Origin: Actinomycetota bacterium
GTDB taxonomy: Bacteria > Actinomycetota > Thermoleophilia > Solirubrobacterales > Solirubrobacteraceae
DNA: 5,258 nucleotides
Reading direction: 5' to 3'
Assembly (NCBI GenBank): GCA_005883905.1
Contig: VAYD01000150.1
Location: 1-5,258, forward strand
A program made the position numbers and the translations under genes. The notes below the pieces were generated by a model, which saw nothing but the letters and a program-made list of their open reading frames with translations, searched no databases and was not told the DNA's origin. Below are positions 1-4,861 of the stretch, piece after piece. Position 1 is the stretch's first letter; the number at the start of each line of letters is the position of its first letter.

Positions 1-516
1 GAGACGGTGGTCGACCGGCAGGTCGCGATCAGCGGCCACCTGCACGACCCGAACGAGGTCTGCGCGAACGCGTTCGCGGCCGAGTTCCTGATGCCCAAGC
101 AGGCGATCACGGCGTGGGGCGCCGAGCACGTGCGCGATGGCGAGCCGACGCTCGAGCACGTGTGCCTGCTCGCCGCCGAGTACGGCGTCAGCGCCCAGGC
201 GGCGCGCTACGCGCTCGCAACCGCCGACGTGCTGACGACGGCGAAGCGAAAGCAGCAGCTCGACGCCGAGATCCAGGACGATCTGCACGTCGAGGTCTTC
301 AGGCAGCTCGGGCTCGAGCCGCTCGAGGACGAGCTCGCCGCGGCGTCGGCCCGCCGGCCACGGATCCCGCGGGCGCTGCGCGACACGGCGCTCGGCGACC
401 TGCTCGCCGGGGACATCGACACGGCCGGGTTCGCCGCGCGAGTCAACGCGCCGACCGATCAGGTCGCCGCGATGCTCGCGGCGCTCGGCCTCGACCAGCT
501 GCTAGCGCCCGCCTAG
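1..516 (+). CDS. ImmA/IrrE-family metallopeptidase, C-terminal part (5' end outside the window)
   Basis: The reading frame is open from base 1 to TAG at 514-516, so the gene begins upstream; the GTG at 7 is not a convincing start. What is seen: the conserved segment NEVCANAFAAEFLMP at about residues 18-32 of the visible part matches the ExxAN.FAAE.LMP block of ImmA/IrrE (COG2856-type) enzymes. There the Glu (E19 here) is the third zinc ligand after a HExxH motif, which must lie upstream of base 1. A helical region follows, then a basic patch (ARRPRIPR, about 115-122) and a C-terminal helical tail of about 50 residues. Known of the family: these cytosolic zinc proteases cleave XRE-type repressors (ImmR, DdrO). 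Context: the gene converges on an HTH gene at 502-1149 with a 15-base 3' overlap, which supports a protease/substrate relationship, though that is inference. The catalytic HExxH cannot be verified here. Confidence 0.85.
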   Translation, partial: ETVVDRQVAISGHLHDPNEVCANAFAAEFLMPKQAITAWGAEHVRDGEPTLEHVCLLAAEYGVSAQAARYALATADVLTTAKRKQQLDAEIQDDLHVEVFRQLGLEPLEDELAAASARRPRIPRALRDTALGDLLAGDIDTAGFAARVNAPTDQVAAMLAALGLDQLLAPA

Positions 517-1149
517 GAACAGGTCGTCGACCTCGTCGCGTGCCGCGTCACCCGGCGTCGACAGGCCCTTGGCGAGCAGGTCCAGGTGCGGCGCGGCCGC
601 GTCGGCGGCCTCGTCGGATGCGCGGAACGCCGCGGCTGAAGCGGCGGGCGCCGCCCATCCGCCGACATCCCCAGCGCCCTCGAGCTCCGCGCGCGGCACG
701 CCGAACAGCCGCGCGAGCGCGTCGAAGACGCGGCCCGAGATCCGCGAAGGCTCAAGCTCGCCGCGTTCGAGCCGACCGAGGTACGCCTCGGTCTTCGCCG
801 CGCGATCGCCGGGCAGCGACAGCGACGAGACCAGCTCGCCGGCGATGTCCGCATTTGACATGCCGAGCCGCGCACGCAGCCGCACGAACAGCGTCGGCAG
901 CAACCCGGCGCGCTCGCCGGCGGCGGCGAGCGCCGGCGCAACGATCGGATCGGCGCGGATCTCCGCCAGCGCCTCGTCGGAGTACTCGGGGGTCGGAGCG
1001 AAGCGCAGGAACGCCATCAGCGCGTCGGCGAGCTCGCCGCGCTCGCGCTCCTCCGCGCGCGCGAGGTAGTCGTCGACGTCCGGGCGCCGGCCGGCGTTCC
1101 AGGCGTCGATGAACTCGCTCAGGATGCGGTCACGGTCAGTGCTGCTCAC
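502..1149 (-). CDS. XRE-like helix-turn-helix protein with N-terminal helical domain
   Basis: 215 residues from GTG at 1149 to TAG at 504-502. The open frame extends to 1218, but the GTG at 1149 overlaps the sigma-factor stop by 14 bases and has a GGAG (1163-1160) ten bases upstream, so it is the best start. Residues 1-45 hold a helical segment of the form ILSEFIDAWNAGRRPDVDDYLARA, a pattern also found at the N-terminus of some bacterial kinase and sigma-associated proteins. Residues about 83-155 resemble an XRE fold: RLRARLGMSNADIAGEL, then YLGRLERGELEP, then FDALARLFGVP. The loop before the third helix is longer than in classical Cro/C1 domains. The last about 60 residues are Ala-rich and end EVDDLFLGGR. 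It probably acts as a DNA-binding regulator or as a partner that holds the co-transcribed sigma factor, and may be a substrate of the convergent ImmA-like protease. The fold call is moderate; the role is inferred. Confidence 0.78.
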   Translation of the reverse strand: MSSTDRDRILSEFIDAWNAGRRPDVDDYLARAEERERGELADALMAFLRFAPTPEYSDEALAEIRADPIVAPALAAAGERAGLLPTLFVRLRARLGMSNADIAGELVSSLSLPGDRAAKTEAYLGRLERGELEPSRISGRVFDALARLFGVPRAELEGAGDVGGWAAPAASAAAFRASDEAADAAAPHLDLLAKGLSTPGDAARDEVDDLFLGGR

Positions 1150-1801
1150 GAAGAATCCGCTCCAGTTCGAGGACGCCGCGCTCGCGGCGCTTGTAGACGT
1201 TGTTGGGTTCGATGCCAAGGCGATCCGCGATCGCCTGGCCGGACAGCTTCTCCAGGTAGGTCAACTCGAGGACCTCTCGGTGGTTGTCGTTCTTGATCTG
1301 GGCGATGCCCCACGCGACCAGCCGCTCGGCGTCCTGCCGGGACGCCTCCTCGTCGAGCGCGTCCTTGCTCTGACGGCGCAGGTCCGCGTCGTAGGCCGCC
1401 AGCGCGGCGTCGTACGGCCCAGCGTCGCCGTCGGGCTCGTAGCGCTGATCGAGGCTCCCCGCCGAGCGCCTCTGATGGCGCAGCTCCTTGCGCCCGAAGT
1501 CCTGGCACGCGTGCTCCACGCAGGTCGCAAGCGCGGCATAGAAGCGGCCGGTCTCGCGCTTGCGAAAGCCGGCGCTCATCGCGATGACGCGCAGGAACGC
1601 CTCGCTTGCAGCGCTGCCGTGCTCGTCGGGCGGGATCCCGGGGCCGCCGGGGCTGAACCGGAATCCCTTGACGGTGTTCTTGACGCGGTCGAAGTTGTTC
1701 ACGGCGAGCCGCTCCCAGTACGTCGCGGCCACGGCCAGATCGCCGCGCTCGTGCGCGTCGACGAACCTGCCGAGGAGGACGTGGTCCGGTTCGAAGGGCA
1801 T
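1136..1801 (-). CDS. RNA polymerase sigma factor, sigma-70 family (ECF-like)
   Basis: 221 residues from ATG at 1801 to TGA at 1138-1136. The open frame continues to 1876, but the residues before this ATG are Arg/Ser-rich and lie over a promoter-like region, so 1801 is preferred. GTG at 1843 is the alternative. Residues about 20-110 fit sigma region 2, with RETGRFYAALATCVEHACQDF and a basic stretch KELRHQRR resembling the region 2.3-2.4 end. An acidic, Asp-rich linker (about 115-150) follows. Residues about 174-219 are a clear region 4: HREVLELTYLEKLSGQAIAD then RLGIEPNNVYKRRERGVLEL, the -35-binding HTH. No zinc-binding anti-sigma gene is adjacent. Instead the next gene, overlapping by 14 bases and probably translationally coupled, encodes an XRE-like protein. 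The gene may be autoregulated through the inverted repeat at 1825-1842. Target promoters are unknown. Confidence 0.88.
   Translation of the reverse strand: MPFEPDHVLLGRFVDAHERGDLAVAATYWERLAVNNFDRVKNTVKGFRFSPGGPGIPPDEHGSAASEAFLRVIAMSAGFRKRETGRFYAALATCVEHACQDFGRKELRHQRRSAGSLDQRYEPDGDAGPYDAALAAYDADLRRQSKDALDEEASRQDAERLVAWGIAQIKNDNHREVLELTYLEKLSGQAIADRLGIEPNNVYKRRERGVLELERILREQH
1160..1163 (-). promoter_or_regulatory. Ribosome-binding site supporting the HTH gene start at 1149
   Basis: On the minus strand GGAG lies ten bases before the GTG at 1149, inside the end of the sigma-factor gene. It favours this internal GTG over the frame extension to 1218. The 14-base overlap also allows re-initiation by ribosomes that finish the sigma gene. 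Confidence 0.4.
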
Positions 1802-1808
1802 CTCGTGG

Positions 1809-1814
1809 AAGGTA
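1809..1814 (-). promoter_or_regulatory. -10-like box for the sigma-factor gene (leaderless spacing)
   Basis: Minus-strand TACCTT fits the actinobacterial -10 pattern TAnnnT. It is followed by seven bases (CCACGAG) and then the ATG at 1801, the spacing expected when the transcript begins at or next to the start codon. No good TTGACA-like -35 is seen at 16-18 bases; GGACGA occupies that position. The inverted repeat at 1825-1842 overlaps the -35 zone. Confidence 0.4.
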
Positions 1815-1824
1815 GGTCGCGCGC

Positions 1825-1842
1825 TGTCAGATCGTCCTGACA
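1825..1842. promoter_or_regulatory. Inverted repeat in the divergent control region
   Basis: TGTCAG (1825-1830) and CTGACA (1837-1842) are perfect 6-base arms separated by six bases, with arm centres 12 bases apart. The repeat lies between the divergent sigma gene (start 1801) and the small gene at 1861, over the expected -35 region of the sigma promoter. It is a candidate operator for the HTH protein, or a recognition element used by the sigma factor itself. Arms of this length can occur by chance. Confidence 0.4.
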
Positions 1843-1860
1843 CCCCGCGACTCGAAGGCC

Positions 1861-2073
1861 GTGCTCGCCACTGCATTCGACCGGATCGACGACTTCGTCA
1901 CCGTTCAACGCGCGGCCGGCGGCCCGACGGTCGAGGCGGTCGAGCTGCTGCAGCGGGCCGCGGGTGTTGGCGCCGCCGACCGGGCCGTCGTCGCTGCGCG
2001 CGCCGCAGCGCTCGGCGTTTCCGCGGAGACGCTGCTGCTCGGCATCGTCGTCGCGAGGCTGGCAGTGGCGTAG
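1861..2073 (+). CDS. Small protein of unknown function (70 residues)
   Basis: GTG at 1861 to TAG at 2071-2073. It is the only ATG/GTG start in the frame until the very last codons, and an in-frame TAG at 1813 bounds it upstream. Coding support is compositional: almost every codon ends in G or C, as in the neighbouring real genes. The product is Ala/Val-rich and probably all-helical, opening with an acidic FDRIDDF segment and ending with a hydrophobic helix (SAETLLLGIVVARLAVA) that is short for a membrane span. GAAGG at 1854-1858 lies only two bases before the start, too close for a normal ribosome site, so initiation is uncertain. It lies divergent from the sigma operon and its last base is the first base of the MazEF palindromes. 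I do not recognise a family, and it could be a chance open frame. Confidence 0.45.
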   Translation: MLATAFDRIDDFVTVQRAAGGPTVEAVELLQRAAGVGAADRAVVAARAAALGVSAETLLLGIVVARLAVA

Positions 2074-2090
2074 CACAAGTTGTGCCACAA
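2073..2090. promoter_or_regulatory. Overlapping palindromes, probable MazEF autoregulatory operator
   Basis: Two perfect odd-length palindromes interlock. GCACAA-G-TTGTGC covers 2073-2085 and TTGTG-C-CACAA covers 2080-2090, so CACAA/TTGTG half-sites occur three times in alternating orientation. They end eight bases before the antitoxin ATG and cover the -10-like box at 2086-2091. RHH antitoxins and their toxin complexes typically bind such repeats at their own promoter. Confidence 0.65.
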
Positions 2091-2091
2091 T
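2086..2091 (+). promoter_or_regulatory. -10-like box for the MazEF operon (leaderless spacing)
   Basis: CACAAT matches four of six positions of TATAAT and ends seven bases before the ATG at 2099, predicting a transcript with no leader. It lies inside the second palindrome, so repressor binding would block the polymerase. No strong -35 is visible; CTGGCA at 2059-2064 is too far away. Confidence 0.4.
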
Positions 2092-2098
2092 CGCGGCA

Positions 2099-2347
2099 AT
2101 GCCGTCACGAATTGTCCGCGCAAGGCTCGATGAGGCGTCCGAACGAGCACTGTCCACGCTGATGCGTGAAGGCAGGAACGAATCGGAGGCGGTGCGGATC
2201 GCGCTGGTCGAGGCCGCGGACCGGAGGCGGCAGCGCGCAGCGCTGGCGCAGGAGGCACGCCGCGCGGCGGCGGACCCCGCGGATCGCGCCGAGATGCAGG
2301 CGATCATGGCCGCCTTTGAGCCGCTCGAGCCCGAGTGGCCGGAGTGA
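2099..2347 (+). CDS. mazE: Ribbon-helix-helix antitoxin of a MazEF-type module
   Basis: 82 residues, ATG 2099 to TGA 2345-2347. The frame is open further upstream, but only this ATG follows the operator and starts the recognisable domain. Residues 1-45 fit an RHH DNA-binding fold: strand PSRIVRARLD, helix EASERALSTLMREG, then NESEAVRIALVEAADRR. Residues 46-82 are a charged helix and an acidic/aromatic tail (AEMQAIMAAF, PLEPEWPE), the usual toxin-binding part. The antitoxin neutralises MazF and, in known systems, represses the operon with or without the toxin. The toxin start overlaps the stop as GTGA (2344-2347), the standard coupled arrangement with antitoxin first. Assignment rests on the RHH pattern plus the adjacent MazF. 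The name is by position, since RHH antitoxins are not homologous to E. coli MazE. Confidence 0.85.
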   Translation: MPSRIVRARLDEASERALSTLMREGRNESEAVRIALVEAADRRRQRAALAQEARRAAADPADRAEMQAIMAAFEPLEPEWPE

Positions 2348-2658
2348 CGAGGGGCGACGTCTACCGTGTCCGCTTTGGGCGCGGACTTGGCCACGAACAG
2401 CAGGGTCCGCGCTACGGAGTGATCGTGCAGGCGGCGTCGTTGCTCGAACTGTCGACGGTGCTTGTGGCTCCCACCTCCACGAGCGCGCTGGCGCTGACCT
2501 TTCGCCCTGAGATCGAGATCGCTGGAGCGAAGACGCGTGTCTTGCTGGAGCACATCCGCTCCGTCGACGTGCGGCGACTCGGTAGACGCGTCAGCCACCT
2601 GACGCTTGACGAGCAGCGCACGATCGATGACGCGCTACGAACCGTGCTCGATCTCTAG
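2344..2658 (+). CDS. mazF: MazF-family toxin, mRNA interferase
   Basis: 104 residues from GTG 2344 to TAG 2656-2658. GTG 2335 would add three residues, but 2344 gives the four-base overlap with the antitoxin stop and puts TRGDVYRV at the N-terminus as in the family. Length is typical (about 100-120). Seen: RGDVYRV (3-9), GHEQQGPRYGVIVQ (16-29) with R23 at the position of the conserved catalytic Arg, VAPTSTSA (41-48) with T44/T46 at the catalytic Thr position, FRPEIEI, TRVLLEHIRSVD and a C-terminal helix DEQRTIDDALRTVLDL. Known: MazF dimers cut RNA at short specific sequences; the cut site cannot be read from sequence. All key segments are present, so it is probably functional. Codons such as TTT, CTT, CGT and GGA are more frequent than in the flanking genes, consistent with acquisition by transfer. 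Confidence 0.93.
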   Translation: MTRGDVYRVRFGRGLGHEQQGPRYGVIVQAASLLELSTVLVAPTSTSALALTFRPEIEIAGAKTRVLLEHIRSVDVRRLGRRVSHLTLDEQRTIDDALRTVLDL

Positions 2659-3611
2659 CCCGCCAGTGTGAAGTCGAACGTCTTGCCGACGTCCGGCCTG
2701 CCGTCGAGCAGGCCGATCTGATCGCCGAACGCGGCCCATCGCTCGAGCACCGGGCGGTTCAGCCGCAGGCTCGGATCCAAGATCGGCCGGACCGCCGCGA
2801 GCTGGGCGCTGACGAGGCCGAGATCCTTGGCGTCCGATGCGTTGGCGATGTCGCGCGCCGCGGCGCTCGGGTCCTTCAGCTCCGCGCGCGCCCCGTCCTG
2901 GACCGCCGCGACGAACCGCTTCAAGGTGTCGCGATCGCCGTCGAGCGTCTTGCGCGTCACCGCGAGCACGACCTCCGGCCACGGCGGCGCGCCGTAGTCG
3001 TCGATCTTGAACTCGCGCACCGGCAGGCCCTTGCGGCGCAGCGTCACGCCCTCGGCGTTCCAGAATGCCGGCACGGAGGCGACCTTCTTCGCCAGCAGCG
3101 CGTTGACGGCCGCGAAGCCGATCGTGACCTGCTTGATCTTGCCCGGGTCGCCGCCGTCGTGGCGGACGATCGCATCGACGAACGCCGGGTCGCTCGGCAG
3201 GCCGGACACGCCGACGGTCCTGCCCTGGAGATCGCGCGGCCGCGTGATCGACGGTAGCGAGACGAGCGCGCCGAGCGGCCGCTGCACCAGTGCCGCGATG
3301 CCGACCACGTCGCGCCGCTTCAGCTGCGCGATCCCGAGGTCCTGGATGTCGAGCACGCCGACCTGCGCGCGGCCGGTCAGCAGCGCCTTCAGGGAATCCG
3401 GCGACGAGCCGGGCTCGACGATGTGGATCTTGATCCCGTGCTTGCGATCCGCCCCGGTGCGCACGGCTTCGTACAGCGGTGCGTGGACCGCGTTGGGGAC
3501 GAAGTCGAGCGCCACGTCGACGGTCTTGACGCCGCCCGACGACGAGCTCGACGAGCCGCACCCGGCGGCGAGCAGCGCGAGCGCGCACAGGGTTGCGACC
3601 AGGATTCGCAC
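2655..3611 (-). CDS. ABC transporter substrate-binding lipoprotein, NMT1/THI5-like (ThiY-like)
   Basis: 318 residues if GTG 3611 is the start; ATG 3632 (325 residues) is the main alternative. GTG 3611 is preferred because it gives a compact lipoprotein signal (VRILVATLCALALLAAGC, Cys18) and follows a TAGCTT box at leaderless spacing. A six-Ser/Gly linker comes after the Cys. The mature part has LDFVPNAVHAPLYEAVRTG, the PN..H..LY signature of NMT1/THI5 and ThiY proteins, then SLKALLTGRAQVGVLDIQDL, RDLQGRTVGVSGLPSDPAF and IGFAAVNALLAKKVASVPAFW, the usual order for this fold. It is predicted to sit on the outer face of the membrane and deliver a small organic ligand, perhaps a thiamine-pyrimidine precursor by family analogy, to an ABC importer. 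No permease or ATPase gene is in the window. Its stop shares CTAG (2655-2658) with the mazF stop. Confidence 0.9.
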   Translation of the reverse strand: MRILVATLCALALLAAGCGSSSSSSGGVKTVDVALDFVPNAVHAPLYEAVRTGADRKHGIKIHIVEPGSSPDSLKALLTGRAQVGVLDIQDLGIAQLKRRDVVGIAALVQRPLGALVSLPSITRPRDLQGRTVGVSGLPSDPAFVDAIVRHDGGDPGKIKQVTIGFAAVNALLAKKVASVPAFWNAEGVTLRRKGLPVREFKIDDYGAPPWPEVVLAVTRKTLDGDRDTLKRFVAAVQDGARAELKDPSAAARDIANASDAKDLGLVSAQLAAVRPILDPSLRLNRPVLERWAAFGDQIGLLDGRPDVGKTFDFTLAG

Positions 3612-3615
3612 GAGT

Positions 3616-3621
3616 GGGAAG
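3616..3621 (+). promoter_or_regulatory. Ribosome-binding site of the VOC dioxygenase gene
   Basis: GGGAAG lies nine bases before the ATG at 3631 and is the clearest Shine-Dalgarno-like sequence among the complete genes here. It fixes the start used for the dioxygenase. It lies just upstream of the divergent lipoprotein start if that is GTG 3611. Confidence 0.45.
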
Positions 3622-3624
3622 CTA
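3619..3624 (-). promoter_or_regulatory. -10-like box for the lipoprotein gene (leaderless spacing)
   Basis: Minus-strand TAGCTT fits TAnnnT and is followed by seven bases (CCCACTC) before GTG 3611. If real, transcription would begin at that GTG and the ATG at 3632 would be upstream of the transcript. No convincing -35 is seen, and the box overlaps the ribosome site of the divergent gene. Confidence 0.3.
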
Positions 3625-3630
3625 TTGAGC

Positions 3631-4539
3631 ATGCGCCTCGAAGGGATCCACCACATCACGGCGATCACGGCTGACGCCCCCGCCAACGTCGAGTTCTACG
3701 TGGGGGTGCTCGGACTTCGGCTGGTCAAGAAGTCCGTCAACCAGGACGACCCGACCGTCTACCACCTCTTCTACTCCGAGCCCGCGGCGAGCCCCGGCAG
3801 CGACCTGACGTTCTTCGAGTACCCGGGGCTCCCGCGCGGGCGCGCGGGCAACGGGATGGTCCACCGGATCCTCTGGCGCGTCGGCTCGCCGGAGTCGCTC
3901 GACTACTGGGAGGACCGGCTGCCAGAGTCGACCCGGACGGACGAGGGCCTGTTGTTCGCCGATCCCGAGGGGCTCGAGCATGAGCTGCTCGTCGCCGACG
4001 TGCCCGACGAGCCGTTGCCGTCGACCGGCGCCGGCGTGCCGCGCGAGCACGCGCTGCTCGGCTTCCACGGCGTGCGCGCCTACCGCGAGGACGTCGGCCA
4101 CTCGCTGCTGCACGACACGCTCGGGTTCGAGGGCGAGCTCGCGCGCGGCGAGCGCCGACAGGGCCGGTACATCACCGACGCGCCGCCGGACGCGCGCCCG
4201 CTGCAGGGCGCCGGCACGGTGCACCACGTCGCGTGGGGGATCGGCCTCGGCGAGCAGGATGCCTGGCGCGAACGCCTGCTCGCGTCGCCCGAGGCCCGCC
4301 CGACGCCGGTGATCGACCGCTACTACTTCCGCTCGATCTACTTCCGCGAGCCCGGCGGCATCTTGTTCGAGCTCGCGACCGACGGGCCGGGCTTCACCTC
4401 AGACGAGCCGGCCGAGACGCTCGGCGAGAAGCTCGCGCTGCCGCCGTTCCTCGAGGACCGCCGCGCCCAGATCGAGCCGCGGCTGACCCCGCTGCCGGAC
4501 GCGGCGGCGCTGTGGCGCGGGGTGCCGGCGGGCTCGTGA
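3631..4539 (+). CDS. VOC-family ring-cleaving dioxygenase-like protein (MhqO/PcpA type)
   Basis: 302 residues, ATG 3631 to TGA 4537-4539. Two glyoxalase-fold repeats are visible: the N-terminal one begins GIHHITAITADAPANVEFY (residues 5-23) with VLGLRLVKKSVNQDDPT, and the second begins near LGFHGVRAY (about 146) with HDTLGFEGE. Candidate metal ligands by alignment to PcpA/MhqO-type enzymes are H8 (with H7 adjacent), H199 in VHHVAWG, and E247 in GGILFELATDGPGF. The set is complete and the length is usual (about 300-320), so an active metal-dependent enzyme is likely. Family members cleave hydroquinone-type aromatic rings or belong to quinone-stress responses; the actual substrate is not readable. 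It starts back-to-back with the lipoprotein gene and overlaps the TraR/DksA-type gene by four bases (GTGA), so the two are probably co-transcribed. Confidence 0.92.
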   Translation: MRLEGIHHITAITADAPANVEFYVGVLGLRLVKKSVNQDDPTVYHLFYSEPAASPGSDLTFFEYPGLPRGRAGNGMVHRILWRVGSPESLDYWEDRLPESTRTDEGLLFADPEGLEHELLVADVPDEPLPSTGAGVPREHALLGFHGVRAYREDVGHSLLHDTLGFEGELARGERRQGRYITDAPPDARPLQGAGTVHHVAWGIGLGEQDAWRERLLASPEARPTPVIDRYYFRSIYFREPGGILFELATDGPGFTSDEPAETLGEKLALPPFLEDRRAQIEPRLTPLPDAAALWRGVPAGS

Positions 4540-4769
4540 GCGACGACGTCCGACAACGCCTGGAGGAGCTGCGGACGGAGCTGCGCGAGCGCGTCGAGGG
4601 GCTCTCGGAGCCACCCGAGATCGGCGCCGCGCAGGGCTTCGGCAAGCGGATCGGCGACGGGACGACCGAGGCGATCCGGCGACTGACCGACATCGGTGTC
4701 GGCTCGTCGTTCGAGGAGCGCCTCGACCGCGTTGAGCGCGCGCTGGAGAAGCTCGACGAGGGCACGTGA
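4536..4769 (+). CDS. TraR/DksA-like protein, truncated before its zinc finger
   Basis: 77 residues from GTG 4536 to TGA 4767-4769; GTG 4536 overlaps the dioxygenase stop as GTGA. The sequence is a highly charged helical hairpin: DDVRQRLEELRTELRERVEG (residues 3-22), then EPPEIGAAQGFGKRIGDGTT, then FEERLDRVERALEKLDEGT at the end. The FGKRIGDGTTEA turn and the final RVERALEKLDEGT are characteristic of actinobacterial TraR/DksA-type proteins. In those, EGT is followed directly by YGxCxxCGxPIP, the first half of a four-Cys zinc finger. Here a stop codon follows at once, and the remainder of the finger is found out of frame at 4769-4858. The protein is therefore likely a truncated product; intact relatives are thought to act at the RNA polymerase secondary channel. 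It could still be expressed as a coiled-coil fragment. Confidence 0.75.
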   Translation: MSDDVRQRLEELRTELRERVEGLSEPPEIGAAQGFGKRIGDGTTEAIRRLTDIGVGSSFEERLDRVERALEKLDEGT

Positions 4770-4861
4770 TCCCCAACCCGCGGCTGCAGGCGATGCCCGA
4801 CAGCGTCCTCTGCGTGACCTGTGCGGGCGCGCGACGCCGCGTGCCGCGTCCACGGCGCTGA
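4769..4861 (+). pseudogene. Out-of-frame remnant of the TraR/DksA zinc finger
   Basis: The frame starting at ATC 4769 reads IPNPRLQAMPDSVLCVTCAG and ends at TGA 4859-4861. This is the second half of a TraR/DksA C4 zinc finger (IP..RL.A.P....C..CA), with the CxxC at codons 4811 and 4820. The first CxxC and its flanks, about ten residues of the form YGxCxxCGxP, are absent. Only two bases (TG, 4767-4768) lie between the Thr codon and the Ile codon. A 28-base deletion within 30 bases of coding sequence would explain both the missing motif and the frame shift. It has no start of its own apart from an internal ATG at 4793. Confidence 0.65.

Noticed and set aside
502..516. A bidirectional terminator between the peptidase and HTH genes
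   Set aside because: The genes overlap here and no stem with a T-run can be drawn.
114..1112. Long plus-strand open frame of 332 codons
   Set aside because: Its translation is extremely Arg/Ala-rich and lies out of frame over the peptidase gene and antisense to the HTH gene; it is a GC-rich shadow frame.
1109..1840. Plus-strand open frame of 243 codons opposite the sigma gene
   Set aside because: It is the Val/Leu-rich mirror of the sigma-factor codons; the minus strand carries clear sigma regions 2 and 4.
1699..2598. Minus-strand open frame of 299 codons
   Set aside because: It crosses the MazEF pair antisense and runs into the sigma start region, has low-complexity content and no motif.
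3007..3630. Upstream extension of the dioxygenase frame
   Set aside because: This stretch is antisense to the lipoprotein gene; the glyoxalase fold begins at ATG 3631, which has its own ribosome-binding site.
3621..3630. GCTATTGAGC as an operator between the divergent genes
   Set aside because: Arms are only three bases long, which is expected by chance.
3622..4227. Minus-strand open frame of 201 codons under the dioxygenase
   Set aside because: Antisense shadow; the plus strand has a complete two-repeat VOC domain with metal ligands.
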